Shown one piece after another: positions 51,850-60,624 of a stretch of 64,000 nt of DNA. Positions within the stretch are counted from its first letter, which is position 1; the number at the start of each line of letters is the position of its first letter. This stretch comes from Cytobacillus purgationiresistens. Its GTDB lineage: Bacteria > Bacillota > Bacilli > Bacillales > Cytobacillaceae. The stretch spans positions 84,231 through 148,230 of the forward strand of contig NZ_JAUSUB010000009.1 of NCBI RefSeq assembly GCF_030813235.1, in the 5' to 3' direction. The translations under genes and the position numbers were made by a program. The notes beneath the pieces were generated by a model. It had not been told where the DNA came from. It saw nothing but the letters and a program-made list of their open reading frames with translations, and searched no databases.

Positions 51850-53292
51850 TCAAGAATTTAATGTTTTACTCGTCCAAGTGCCATTGTCATTAACAAGATT
51901 CATAAATAAACAATGATAAATGGATTTCCAGTTATGAATAGTGGGCGAGGATAAAATGAGCATCGACAACGATCGATTTTCACGTTCTATCTCCACAATA
52001 TTAAATTGTTTACCATTCATGAGAGATATTTCAGCAATCACATATCGTCTTTTCGTAACACCATCATTTAGCCTGGTAAATTTCCGTTGCCCTACACCCT
52101 CTGGTAGAGCATGGATAATTGCACGAATTGTTTGTACTTGTGGATGCTGTTCCATTATTTTCAACACATTAATAAAATCTTGCAACTCACCCTGGGCTTG
52201 GATTTCGTGTAACATCTGATGCTCTAGCCCTCTTGCTAGTTTTTGACCCCCAGTGTCTGCCGTAGACCGATTGGAATCATTACTGCCAAAGTATTTCTTT
52301 GTACTTTCATCCTCTCTCGTACGCTGCTTTGAGGTATTGCTTTTAATTCGTTCAATCTTAGGTACCGATGTATATTCATGTTTCAATTGATTCATTTGTG
52401 CAAGATCAAAATCTTCAGTAGAGCCATCGACTTGTTCATCTATTGTAAGGCCTTCTTCATCGTCCTTTTTATTAATAGAACGGTAAGTGTATTTCTTTGC
52501 CTCATTGGATTTCTCACGATCTTGTATTTTTGGATGCGAAATTGAAATATGTTGGTACGGAATATGTTTATTTTTCACATTAACAATTTGTAAAACTGTA
52601 CACGTGTTATTTTTCTCCTTTATACGAGCTGTTATTGTGATCGGTTGTGTAAAGCTCCATTCGAATTTCAAAGTCTTTTCCTGCAACCAATTAAAGGCGA
52701 TATTTTCATATACTTGTCGTAAATCATGGTTCGTTAGTAACCATACCAGTTGATAAATGAACTCTATTCTAGAGTATTTCAATTCATACAATGTTGAAAA
52801 ACTAAAATGAATTTTATTTGGTTCATATGTCTCTGTAAAAAATTGAGGAAAGGAATTCGATTCAAACAAGCGATATAAAAGAAAACCGTTTGGCGCTAAT
52901 ATACTGCGAAACGCTTCAATGACTGGTAAAATAACATTCTTACCATCAAAAGAGAACACGAAACTACGAGAAATTGCAGGATCATCGTTACCTCGAATTT
53001 TCCAGGGCTTCTCATAAAACTTTACTACATTAGGATAAATAGTTATATCCACTTCTCGAACTCCTTGAGGTGGATGACTAGTTGTAATAATCCCATCCGT
53101 ATAAAAGTGTTGAATTGCTAAACAAGGTAACGTTCCCCAGTCCATCAGAATTTTTTCTGTTCGTCCATGTGTACGGAAATAAGCATATATCATTATTTTA
53201 TGGTCTTCTCGAAAGGGTTCACCAATCCAAATTAATTCGGCTTTTTCTCCCTTTGGAAATGGCCAAATGATTTTAACTTGTTGTTTGCTCAT
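51850..53292 (-). CDS. tnsE: Tn7-like transposition protein TnsE
   Basis: I identify this 480-residue protein as TnsE from context and C-terminal sequence: IRAIIHALPEGVGQRKFTRL, RRYVIAEISLMNGKQFNIVEIERE and WKSIYHCLFMNLVN match the conserved TnsE C-terminal domain in kind. In Tn7, TnsE directs insertion toward lagging-strand DNA and mobile plasmids. The gene overlaps the 3' end of a tnsD remnant by 20 bp and has an AGGAAGTGG leader. It is the only apparently intact tns gene here. Confidence 0.75.
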   Translation of the reverse strand: MSKQQVKIIWPFPKGEKAELIWIGEPFREDHKIMIYAYFRTHGRTEKILMDWGTLPCLAIQHFYTDGIITTSHPPQGVREVDITIYPNVVKFYEKPWKIRGNDDPAISRSFVFSFDGKNVILPVIEAFRSILAPNGFLLYRLFESNSFPQFFTETYEPNKIHFSFSTLYELKYSRIEFIYQLVWLLTNHDLRQVYENIAFNWLQEKTLKFEWSFTQPITITARIKEKNNTCTVLQIVNVKNKHIPYQHISISHPKIQDREKSNEAKKYTYRSINKKDDEEGLTIDEQVDGSTEDFDLAQMNQLKHEYTSVPKIERIKSNTSKQRTREDESTKKYFGSNDSNRSTADTGGQKLARGLEHQMLHEIQAQGELQDFINVLKIMEQHPQVQTIRAIIHALPEGVGQRKFTRLNDGVTKRRYVIAEISLMNGKQFNIVEIERENRSLSMLILSSPTIHNWKSIYHCLFMNLVNDNGTWTSKTLNS

Positions 53293-53608
53293 AACTATCC
53301 ACTTCCTGTTTCGCTTGTATATACGCTTCTAACCGAGGTTTTATTTCTTGAAAGTGATGTGATTTCACTGCACCAATACGTTGTACTTTCCACAATACAA
53401 TGGGTTGTTGCTCCAGTAACATTTGATCAATAATCTTACAACAACGTCAGATTTGAAATTGTTGGGTAGACTCTGTAATTTCAGATAGAAACTTTTTAGT
53501 TCGGGGTAACTTATCAAGATGTTTCTCCAAATTTGATAAAATCCCTAGACGTTTCTCAATAATCGAAATCGTAATACGAACGGGCTTATCTAGTTCTGAG
53601 GGACTTGT
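53273..53608 (-). pseudogene. tnsD: 3' remnant of tnsD (TniQ-like target selector)
   Basis: The frame reads ELDKPVRITISIIEKRLGIL, KLPRTKKFLSEITESTQQ, then FQI followed by TGA and RCCKIIDQMLLEQQPIVLWK, and ends EVDSYEQTTS inside tnsE. This suits the C-terminal part of TnsD, the protein that binds the glmS end. The 5' side stops at a palindromic repeat; the rest of the gene is gone. The in-frame TGA adds a second defect. The assignment rests on position and pattern. Confidence 0.6.
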
Positions 53609-53633
53609 TCAACAATCTGGCCCGATTGTTGAA
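53608..53633. repeat. Palindrome, copy 2 (CAACAATC...GATTGTTG)
   Basis: TTCAACAATC-TGGCCC-GATTGTTGAA is a perfect 10-bp-arm hairpin. It lies exactly where the tnsD remnant is cut off. Confidence 0.75.
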
Positions 53634-53636
53634 TAA

Positions 53637-53669
53637 GAAAAAATCCTGCATATCAACACAGGATTTTTA
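53637..53669 (-). terminator. Terminator downstream of glmS inside the Tn7-like end
   Basis: On the minus strand AAAAATCCTG and CAGGATTTTTT arms form a hairpin with a T run. It would stop glmS transcripts after they cross the transposon right end. Confidence 0.8.
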
Positions 53670-53753
53670 ATCAAACTTTATTATAAATGATCAATCTTTA
53701 TTTTAAATAATCGAATTTTGTTTTAAACGATCAATCTTTTTTATAAAACTACA
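53668..53753 (-). repeat. Tn7-like right end: four tandem TnsB-type sites
   Basis: Reading away from glmS, the end starts TGTAG (53749-53753). Four sites follow about 20 bp apart, each of the form A-x-AAAG-T/A-T-T/C-GAT-Y-A. The first core AAAAAAG begins 8 bases inside the terminus. Tn7's right end likewise has four overlapping sites, and it inserts with this end facing glmS. The five bases beyond the terminus are TAAAT on the plus strand, a candidate target duplication. Confidence 0.78.
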
Positions 53754-53777
53754 TAAATCAATTGAAACTTCTCAAAA

Positions 53778-55577
53778 TCACTCAACCGTAACAGACTTAG
53801 CCAAATTCCTCGGCTTATCTACATCACAGTCGCGATGTAATGCTGCATAGTAAGAAATCAGCTGCAGCGGGATGACAGAGATAAGAGGTGTTAATAGTTC
53901 GTGCACTTCTGGGATGATGAAGGTGTCTCCTTCCTGCTCGAGTCCCTTCATTGCGATGATGCACGGGTTAGCACCGCGAGCGACGACTTCTTTGACGTTT
54001 CCGCGGATGCTTAAGTTAACACTTTCTTGTGTTGCTAATGCAATAATTGGTGTGCCGTCTTCGATTAAAGCGATTGTGCCGTGCTTTAATTCTCCTCCGG
54101 CAAAGCCTTCTGCTTGGATATAAGAGATTTCTTTCAGCTTCAGCGCGCCTTCAAGGCCTACATAGTAATCAATGCCGCGGCCAATGAAGAAAGCGTTTCT
54201 TGTGGTTGCCAGGAAGCTTCGGGCAATGTCTTCGTACGCTTCCTTTGAATCGCATAGAATCTCTATTGCGTTTGCCACGATGCCCAGCTCTTGAACAAGG
54301 TTAAAGCCTAAGCTCAATCCTTTTGCTTTCGCTGTTACTTCAGCCAGAATCGCCAATACGGCAATTTGAGCCGTGTAAGCTTTTGTAGAGGCAACGGCTA
54401 TTTCAGGGCCAGCATGTAATAATAAGGTATGGTCCGCTTCGCGAGATAGGGTTGATCCAGGTACATTCGTAATAGTTAAGGCTTTATGGCCCATTTCTTT
54501 TACACTCACAAGTACGGCACGACTGTCTGCTGTTTCACCACTTTGAGAGATAAAAATAAATAATGGCTTTTTAGATAAAAGCGGAATATTATAGCCGAAT
54601 TCACTTGAAATATGGACTTCAACTGGCACCTTCGCCATTTTTTCTATGAATTGCTTGCCGACAAGACCTGCGTGATTCGAAGTCCCTGCAGCAATAATAT
54701 AAATGCGGTCCGCTTCTTTCATTGCTGAAACGATGTTTTCATCAATCGTCAATGCGCCATTCTCATCTTGATACTTTTGGATAATATTGCGAATGACTAC
54801 TGGCTGTTCATCGATTTCCTTCAGCATATAGTGAGGATACGTGCCCTTTTCGATATCACTTGCATCAAGCTCTGCCGTATATGGCGCACGTTCAATGATA
54901 TCACCATCTAGATTTTTGATGATGACTTCATCTTTCGTTACCATAACCATTTCCTTATCAACAAGTTCCACATATTGATCCGTGACTTGGATCATTGCCA
55001 TGGCATCTGATGCAACGACGTTGAATGCATCACCTAATCCCACGAGTAGAGGGCTTTTATTTTTAGCAACATAGATGGTTCCGTTGTCTGCTTTATCTAA
55101 AAGAGCAATGGCATAAGAGCCTTTTAAAACCTTTAAAGTCTCGCGGAATGCTTCCTCTGTGCTCAGGTCTTTTGAGAATAGCTCAATCAGCTGTACAATG
55201 ATTTCTGTATCTGTATCACTTTTAAGAGCTATTTCTTGCAAGTATTCACGCTTTAAGTGATCGTAGTTTTCTATTACACCGTTGTGAACCAAGGTATACC
55301 TGCCTGAATTACTTTGATGCGGATGGGCATTTTCATGGCTTGGCACTCCGTGTGTCGCCCAGCGCGTATGTCCTATTCCTGTATTCGCCAGTACATCAAG
55401 ATCAACGATGCTGCGAAGATCTGCAATTCTGCCTTTTTCTTTAAAAACCTGAACGCCGTTATCATTAACCACAGCAATTCCTGCTGAATCATAGCCTCTA
55501 TATTCGAGCTTTTCCAAGCCTTTTAATAAAATCTCTTTTGAATCATTGTTTCCTATATATCCTACAATACCGCACAT
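53778..55577 (-). CDS. glmS: Glutamine-fructose-6-phosphate aminotransferase GlmS
   Basis: The 599-residue enzyme makes glucosamine-6-phosphate for the cell wall. It starts [11 protein letters not shown] with the catalytic Cys2, has a class II amidotransferase domain (about 1-220) with GHTRWATHG, and two SIS domains with SQSGETADS. The C-terminus [12 protein letters not shown] is the conserved end recognised by Tn7-type TnsD. A glmS ribozyme and a terminator-like hairpin precede it. A Tn7-like end lies 24 bp after the stop. Confidence 0.98.
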   Translation of the reverse strand: MCGIVGYIGNNDSKEILLKGLEKLEYRGYDSAGIAVVNDNGVQVFKEKGRIADLRSIVDLDVLANTGIGHTRWATHGVPSHENAHPHQSNSGRYTLVHNGVIENYDHLKREYLQEIALKSDTDTEIIVQLIELFSKDLSTEEAFRETLKVLKGSYAIALLDKADNGTIYVAKNKSPLLVGLGDAFNVVASDAMAMIQVTDQYVELVDKEMVMVTKDEVIIKNLDGDIIERAPYTAELDASDIEKGTYPHYMLKEIDEQPVVIRNIIQKYQDENGALTIDENIVSAMKEADRIYIIAAGTSNHAGLVGKQFIEKMAKVPVEVHISSEFGYNIPLLSKKPLFIFISQSGETADSRAVLVSVKEMGHKALTITNVPGSTLSREADHTLLLHAGPEIAVASTKAYTAQIAVLAILAEVTAKAKGLSLGFNLVQELGIVANAIEILCDSKEAYEDIARSFLATTRNAFFIGRGIDYYVGLEGALKLKEISYIQAEGFAGGELKHGTIALIEDGTPIIALATQESVNLSIRGNVKEVVARGANPCIIAMKGLEQEGDTFIIPEVHELLTPLISVIPLQLISYYAALHRDCDVDKPRNLAKSVTVE

Positions 55578-55599
55578 ACTTCTTTCCTCCTAAAAATAG

Positions 55600-55636
55600 A
55601 AGGGGCAAGAAGCCTTTTAGGGCATACTTGCCCCTT
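55600..55636 (-). terminator. Terminator-like hairpin between the glmS ribozyme and the glmS start
   Basis: On the minus strand AAGGGGCAAG and CTTGCCCCTT arms are perfect over 10 bp and are followed by CTATTTTT and then the ribosome binding site AGGAGG. It could stop transcripts or stabilise the 5' end left after ribozyme cleavage. Confidence 0.7.
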
Positions 55637-55719
55637 ATCTCCGTATTTTATGATGTTAGGACCACATTATCCTCAACATTAAGCTTAAGCCTTACATCAA
55701 GGCAGTTAAGCCGCTTATT

Positions 55720-55880
55720 TTCACATTCGCTTCTCTTTGTGCATCAGGTTGCCCTGACGTTTTAAAGAAGTGATTTCGGTTGTGCTGGCAACCGGGAGGT
55801 ATCCGCCGAATCATTCGATAAACCTCCTCCTCGTCAACTAATCCAAGTGTCGTCCATAGATTAGTCCGGGCGCTTTAATT
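55720..55880 (-). ncRNA. glmS ribozyme (GlcN6P-activated self-cleaving riboswitch)
   Basis: The minus strand shows AAAGCGCCCGGACTAA at the cleavage site (between 55874 and 55873), then TTGACGAGGAGGAGG, TTTATCGA, TTCGGCGGATACCTCC, CAGCACAACCG and TTTAAAACGTCAGGG. These match the core of the known Bacillus glmS ribozyme. It cleaves its own mRNA when glucosamine-6-phosphate is high. Confidence 0.95.
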
Positions 55881-56039
55881 ATAAGAATATCCTCTGTCCA
55901 CCTTCCACTTAGATATATTTTCGCATGATACAAAAACATGATAATCATACCGTATCATAACCTTTAAGTCAATATAAAACCATTGGACAATAGGGTTTTT
56001 CTACCATATAAGGGAAATCACTAAATGGCCATAAAATAA

Positions 56040-56080
56040 AATATGCATGAGGGGACTTGTCTGTTCCCTCATGCATATGA
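56040..56080 (-). terminator. Terminator of the glmM transcript
   Basis: ATATGCATGAGGG and its complement CCCTCATGCATAT form a long stem followed on the minus strand by TTTATTTTAT, before the glmS leader. Confidence 0.85.
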
Positions 56081-56089
56081 CTTTTTTTA

Positions 56090-57442
56090 TTATGAGTCTT
56101 TCATACCCATTTCTACTTCCACAACAGCAGCAATTCTAGCCACGTATTCATCACATAATTCTTTTGTAGATGCTTCTGCCATGACTCGTACAAGCGGCTC
56201 TGTCCCTGATGGACGCACGAGAATTCGTCCGTTTCCATTCATTTCATCTTCAACCTGCTTAATCACTGTGCTGACCTTTTCATTATCTGTTACATGATGT
56301 TTGTCAGTCACTTTAATATTCACAAGCTTCTGCGGGAACTTCTTCATTTCCTTCGCAAGCTCAGATAATGGTTTCTTAGTTACTTTCATAATGTTAACAA
56401 GCTGAAGGCCGGATAACAGCCCATCACCAGTTGTAATATAATCAAGGAATATAATATGCCCTGACTGTTCTCCACCAAGATTATAGCCTGATTTCTTCAT
56501 CTCTTCGACTACATAACGGTCACCAACGGCCGTCTGAACACTTCCGATGCCGTCAGCTTCTAAACCTTTATAGAAACCAAGATTACTCATAACAGTGGAT
56601 ACAACTGTTCCCTGCTTTAATCTTCCTTGATCTTTCAGATACTTTGCACAGATGTACATGATTTGATCACCGTCAACGATATCACCGTTCTCGTCTATAG
56701 CTATCAAACGATCGCCATCCCCATCAAAGGCAAGCCCGATATCTGCTTCTCTTTCCTTCACAAATGCAGCTAAGGCTTCAGGATGGGTAGAGCCTACACC
56801 TTCATTAATATTCAATCCGTTCGGTGATGCACCCATCATAGAGAGGTCAGCATCTAGATCTGCAAATAAATGGTTAGCGAGGAAGGAAGTTGCTCCATGT
56901 GCACAATCTAATGCGATATGTATGCCTGAGAACTCCTCATCTACTGTCTGTTTCAAGTATTGCAGATACTTTTGTCCACCTTCAAAATAATCGTTCGGTA
57001 CGCCTAGGTTACCTCCAACTGGACGAGGCAGCTCATCTTCAGGTAGCTCCATTAATCCTTCAATCTCAAGTTCCTGCTCATCAGAAAGCTTAAATCCGTC
57101 TGGTCCAAAAAACTTAATTCCGTTATCAGCTACTGGATTATGAGAAGCGGAGATCATTACGCCTGCTTCCGCTCCAAGCGCCTTCGTTAAGTAAGCGACG
57201 CCCGGGGTTGAAATAACACCAAGGCGCATGACTTCTGCCCCGATTGAAAGTAATCCGGCGACCAATGCTCCTTCCAGCATATGGCCTGATATACGTGTAT
57301 CCCGGCCGATTAATACTTTCGGACGTTCTTGGTTCTTTGTAAGGACATAACCGCCAAAACGCCCCAGCTTAAAGGCTAATTCTGGAGTTAATTCACTGTT
57401 TGCTACTCCGCGTACGCCGTCAGTACCGAAATATTTTCCCAT
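56090..57442 (-). CDS. glmM: Phosphoglucosamine mutase GlmM
   Basis: The 450-residue enzyme converts glucosamine-6-phosphate to glucosamine-1-phosphate. It starts [15 protein letters not shown], with the phosphoserine motif MISASHNP (Ser100), the metal loop AFDGDGDR near 240, GEQSGH and RPSGTEP near the end. I start at ATG 57442 behind AAGGAGCG, 13 codons after the first possible ATG. It follows cdaA-cdaR in the usual Bacillus operon. GlmM is also known to bind and restrain CdaA. Confidence 0.97.
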   Translation of the reverse strand: MGKYFGTDGVRGVANSELTPELAFKLGRFGGYVLTKNQERPKVLIGRDTRISGHMLEGALVAGLLSIGAEVMRLGVISTPGVAYLTKALGAEAGVMISASHNPVADNGIKFFGPDGFKLSDEQELEIEGLMELPEDELPRPVGGNLGVPNDYFEGGQKYLQYLKQTVDEEFSGIHIALDCAHGATSFLANHLFADLDADLSMMGASPNGLNINEGVGSTHPEALAAFVKEREADIGLAFDGDGDRLIAIDENGDIVDGDQIMYICAKYLKDQGRLKQGTVVSTVMSNLGFYKGLEADGIGSVQTAVGDRYVVEEMKKSGYNLGGEQSGHIIFLDYITTGDGLLSGLQLVNIMKVTKKPLSELAKEMKKFPQKLVNIKVTDKHHVTDNEKVSTVIKQVEDEMNGNGRILVRPSGTEPLVRVMAEASTKELCDEYVARIAAVVEVEMGMKDS

Positions 57443-57518
57443 AAATTTATCGCTCCTTCTAAACATATACGTGAAAACCAATTAAAGCGGCTCTCTTTGT
57501 TTCAATCCTTTGAAAAAA

Positions 57519-58814
57519 TTATACTTCTCTTGGTTTGATTGCTATGGTTGCCTTCTCAGCGTCCGGTTCTAAATTAATATCTGATGGACCATTTATATTA
57601 ATCTCAACCTCATGTTCCCCTTCATCGAGACCAGCTAAATTAAGAAATAAGTTAAAATCCGCTTCCTTTAAAGAGTTTACTTTATCACTGCGTCCATGTG
57701 CGGTCAAGCTTGTCCGCCCGCCAGTTGGACTTTTAAACTCAGCTTCGAAATCATCTGCCAATCCTGTTATATTAATGGGAATATTTGAGTAAGTACGCTT
57801 GGTTTCTTGTTCCTGTGCTTGCTCATTATCACTATCATTATTTTCTGTAACAGGTTCATTCTTATTTGCTTTCACTTTAAGCTTTACTTGTTTAGGATTC
57901 ACTTCAGTAATCCCCTCAGAAATAATAACTGGCAGCGTTAGCTCCGTATCCCCATCTAATTTACTTAAATCCACCTCTACACGGACAGCCTCTGTTTCTT
58001 CCAGTACGTCCTTTTTGCCATAGATAGTGGCTTCATCGACATCCAGTGTTAACGATTCTATATTGACATCATCGGAAGGTTCGCCTTTTTCAACAATATT
58101 GATAGGGACTGTCTTGCTTATGCGACTTACTTCTACTTTTACTTCTACTCTGCTAGGCTCAACCTTCACATTCAGCTTATTCATCTCTCGATCAAGGACA
58201 TTGATGACTGCATCCTCTTTTACTGATTCTGTAATTGGGCCACTTATATTCAAGGTAGCTTTTACAAACCCAATACTTTCAATATCTTCCATCGCCCCTG
58301 TGATTGTCACCGTATTAGGTTCAGCGATTGCACTTTCGGCCACAAAGCCTTCACCTAGAATGCCATTGTTGAATTCTGCCTCAACTCTAAAATCCTTTGA
58401 CACTCTTTCTTGAATTGTGACATTGGCCACACTTGGATCAATAATTACATCCAGCTTATCAGAAATATCCTTTATTTCAATAGGGACACTTTCCTCTCCT
58501 ATTTCAGCATCCGCTAAGTCTACAAACACTTCGAAATTCCGCTGTGCTTTTGCTGGCTGCAAATGACTTTTCGGTCCCTGAAGTGTGACTGTGACCGTTT
58601 CCGGTATACCCGATACTACTAAATTCTCAGTATCATAGTAAGCTTTGACAGGAACATCTTCCAGGACAGCCGTATCTTCGTCTCCAGGGATATTCACATT
58701 GCTTACTTGTTTATCCGGGTCATACACTGAATCAAATAACAGCAAGGCAAGAAGCAAAGCGACAATCTTCATAAACCAGCTCGTATCAATGAGCTTATCA
58801 ATGTACTTATCCAT
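57519..58814 (-). CDS. cdaR: CdaR (YbbR-domain) regulator of CdaA
   Basis: The protein of about 431 residues has one N-terminal membrane helix (SWFMKIVALLLALLLFDSVY) and four extracellular YbbR domains (about 50-430) with repeats such as VPVKAYYDTENLVVSGIPETV and VTITGAMEDIESIGFVK. It regulates the diadenylate cyclase encoded just upstream. ATG 58814 lies 9 bases behind GGAGGGG and overlaps the end of cdaA by 8 bp. The longer frame to 58883 is inside cdaA. Confidence 0.94.
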   Translation of the reverse strand: MDKYIDKLIDTSWFMKIVALLLALLLFDSVYDPDKQVSNVNIPGDEDTAVLEDVPVKAYYDTENLVVSGIPETVTVTLQGPKSHLQPAKAQRNFEVFVDLADAEIGEESVPIEIKDISDKLDVIIDPSVANVTIQERVSKDFRVEAEFNNGILGEGFVAESAIAEPNTVTITGAMEDIESIGFVKATLNISGPITESVKEDAVINVLDREMNKLNVKVEPSRVEVKVEVSRISKTVPINIVEKGEPSDDVNIESLTLDVDEATIYGKKDVLEETEAVRVEVDLSKLDGDTELTLPVIISEGITEVNPKQVKLKVKANKNEPVTENNDSDNEQAQEQETKRTYSNIPINITGLADDFEAEFKSPTGGRTSLTAHGRSDKVNSLKEADFNLFLNLAGLDEGEHEVEININGPSDINLEPDAEKATIAIKPREV

Positions 58815-59649
58815 TTTTCTTACCCCTCCAATTCCATAGAGTGGAAGAAGTCTGTTTTGACTTATTTTGGAACAATAACTCATTGGATAACAGTTCTTTA
58901 AATCTATCCAGCTTTAAGTCACGATACAGCTCGCCATTTTTTGCGAGGGAGATCCCACCTGTCTCCTCTGACACGATAATTGTCAAGCTGTCCGTTACCT
59001 CACTAATTCCTAGTGCGGCTCTGTGCCTGGTTCCTAATTCTTTTGAAATGAATGGGCTTTCCGATAACGGTAAATAACAGGCTGCTGCTGCAACTTGACC
59101 CTTTTGTATAATAACTGCACCGTCATGAAGCGGTGTATTTGGAATAAATATGTTAATCATTAATTCTGATGAAATCTTTGATTGAAGTGGGATGCCTGTT
59201 TCGATATAGTCACCCATTCCAGTTTCACGCTCTATAGATATAAGTGCACCTATGCGGCGTTTTGCCATATAGTCGACAGATTTAACAATCGATTCAATCA
59301 GCTTTTCTTGATCCAACTCTTCCTGGTGGCCGCTTCTAGCAAAAAATTTACCTCTGCCCAGTTGCTCCAATGCTCTGCGCAATTCAGGCTGAAAAATGAT
59401 GATAACGGCTAAGAATCCCCATAATAGCACTTGCTCCATCATCCAGCCTAATGTTTGTAAATGGAGCTGATCACTGATGACTTTTACAATGAGAATGACA
59501 AAGATTCCTTTAACCAATTGAACAGCCTTTGTTCCTTTGACAACCATGGTGAGTTTATAGATGACGAACCAAACAAGGAGAATGTCAACCGTATTAGCCA
59601 GTAGTTTCAAAAACGGGAAATCTGCAAATGTGAAATCTATAAGCGACAT
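58807..59649 (-). CDS. cdaA: Diadenylate cyclase CdaA
   Basis: The membrane enzyme (280 residues) makes c-di-AMP from two ATP. Three N-terminal helices (about 12-95) precede the DAC domain. The catalytic motifs are PLHDGAVII near 170 and GTRHRAALGISE near 202. c-di-AMP controls potassium and wall balance in bacilli. It is in the conserved order cdaA-cdaR-glmM-glmS. Confidence 0.96.
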   Translation of the reverse strand: MSLIDFTFADFPFLKLLANTVDILLVWFVIYKLTMVVKGTKAVQLVKGIFVILIVKVISDQLHLQTLGWMMEQVLLWGFLAVIIIFQPELRRALEQLGRGKFFARSGHQEELDQEKLIESIVKSVDYMAKRRIGALISIERETGMGDYIETGIPLQSKISSELMINIFIPNTPLHDGAVIIQKGQVAAAACYLPLSESPFISKELGTRHRAALGISEVTDSLTIIVSEETGGISLAKNGELYRDLKLDRFKELLSNELLFQNKSKQTSSTLWNWRGKKNG

Positions 59650-59964
59650 TTTCCTTCCTCCAAATATATATTTCCAAAAGCATTTGCTTTAATTTTCATA
59701 TGTAACCTACATATTATATCATATTTCATGCTAATTCCAATTTCAGACAAGCTTGTTTTGGATTAATATAATATTACAAACCATCCTACCGCTTTATTTC
59801 TTAATATGCAAAGAATTGGGCGAAAATGAAAAAAATATCAAGAAAATCTTATTATAGTCGTACCTTCTAAAAACAAAAAAGAACCTTTGTCATTTTAAAA
59901 AGGTTCTTCTTGTCCTTAGATTACCCAGAACAGGATTCAATTATTGCGTGTTCTTATTCTTCCG
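59650..59964. other. Intergenic region between rsiW and cdaA
   Basis: The 315-bp gap holds the cdaA leader, with TTCCTCC-type binding site complement at 59651-59660, AT-rich DNA, and the rsiW terminator at about 59875-59910. No gene is seen. Confidence 0.5.
59875..59910 (-). terminator. Terminator of sigW-rsiW
   Basis: On the minus strand AAGAACCTTT and AAAGGTTCTT arms are followed by a U run (TTTTTTG). Confidence 0.85.
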
Positions 59965-60612
59965 CTACTTATTATCTTCTTGGGTATCTTGGTCAAATAC
60001 ACTAACTACACCTTTTGCAGTCGTTTTAATATGATACCAAAGCCATTCAAACATGGCGTTGATTTCTTCAATATCTCCTGTCACTTGTCCGGCTGAGGCA
60101 AGATAATTTTCCCCGTTAATCTCCCCGTTAATAACCGTCACATTGCCCTCGACTTCACCATCTATTTTTAAATTCCCATTCTTCACCGTCACGTCCCCTT
60201 TTACCACTTCTCCTTTAGGAACAATAACGGTGTCATTATCGACAACAAGATTTGGCTGTTTCGAAACAGAAAGCTGCTGGTCCTGGTTCCATGATGAGAA
60301 GAGGCTTCCGGCCATTAGTACAATGAATAGAGATGCGGCCGTGAGCATAGGGTGATGTCTAAACCATCTCTGCATACCTACCTTCTTCTTCTCCTTAGGC
60401 AGCATCGCCATCACATTTGCCGTAAAATTACTTGGCGCCTGAAAATGGGAGGTACTCTGAACTAAAGCAATCGCTTTCTTTAGTTCATGGAAGTGCTCTG
60501 CACAGGTTTCACACTTTTGTATATGCGTTCTTAATTCACTTTCATGTTCAGCTGAGATCTCTTCATCTAAATATTCATGCATATAGTGGATGATTTCTTC
60601 ATTACATTTCAT
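59965..60612 (-). CDS. rsiW: Anti-sigma-W factor RsiW
   Basis: The protein of 215 residues has a cytoplasmic zinc anti-sigma domain with HIQKCETCAEHF (His-Cys-Cys) near residue 30. A single helix (LTAASLFIVLMAGSLFSSW, about 90-108) leads to an extracellular domain with repeated GDVTVKNGNLKIDGEVEGNVTV. Regulated proteolysis of RsiW frees SigW on envelope stress. It follows sigW by 12 bp. Confidence 0.95.
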   Translation of the reverse strand: MKCNEEIIHYMHEYLDEEISAEHESELRTHIQKCETCAEHFHELKKAIALVQSTSHFQAPSNFTANVMAMLPKEKKKVGMQRWFRHHPMLTAASLFIVLMAGSLFSSWNQDQQLSVSKQPNLVVDNDTVIVPKGEVVKGDVTVKNGNLKIDGEVEGNVTVINGEINGENYLASAGQVTGDIEEINAMFEWLWYHIKTTAKGVVSVFDQDTQEDNK

Positions 60613-60624
60613 CTTTTCACCTTC

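Larger units (their letters stand above)
39461..53753 (-). mobile_element. Tn7-like island at the glmS attachment site: stacked element remnants
   Basis: The region runs from a TGT terminus at 39461 to an ACA terminus at 53751-53753, 24 bp after the glmS stop codon. Termini of the Tn7 type recur inside it: TGT (or ACA on the opposite side) with an AATAAAG-like core 8 bases inward (6 in a few left ends). Left ends carry separated sites; right ends carry sites in tandem about 20 bp apart, as in Tn7. tnsE and a tnsD fragment lie at the glmS side. All genes run away from glmS. It is best read as several Tn7-like insertions stacked at one site and eroded. Confidence 0.75.
44611..53753 (-). mobile_element. 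glmS-proximal Tn7-like element (internally deleted)
   Basis: The left end is TGTAGGTTTAAAATAAAG at 44611 followed by TTTGATTA. Further sites lie in a hairpin near 44700-44720 and at 44735-44757. The right end lies at about 53668-53753 by glmS. The content, from the right end inward, is a tnsD fragment, tnsE, a possible further fragment, a two-component system, a decayed ABC transporter, a second ABC transporter and a CPBP protein. tnsA, tnsB, tnsC and most of tnsD are missing between the right end and the tnsD fragment. It cannot move by itself. Confidence 0.7.

Noticed and set aside
57535..58839. Several plus-strand ORFs opposite cdaR
   Set aside because: They mirror the codon bias of cdaR, are serine/threonine-rich shadows, and lack ribosome binding sites.
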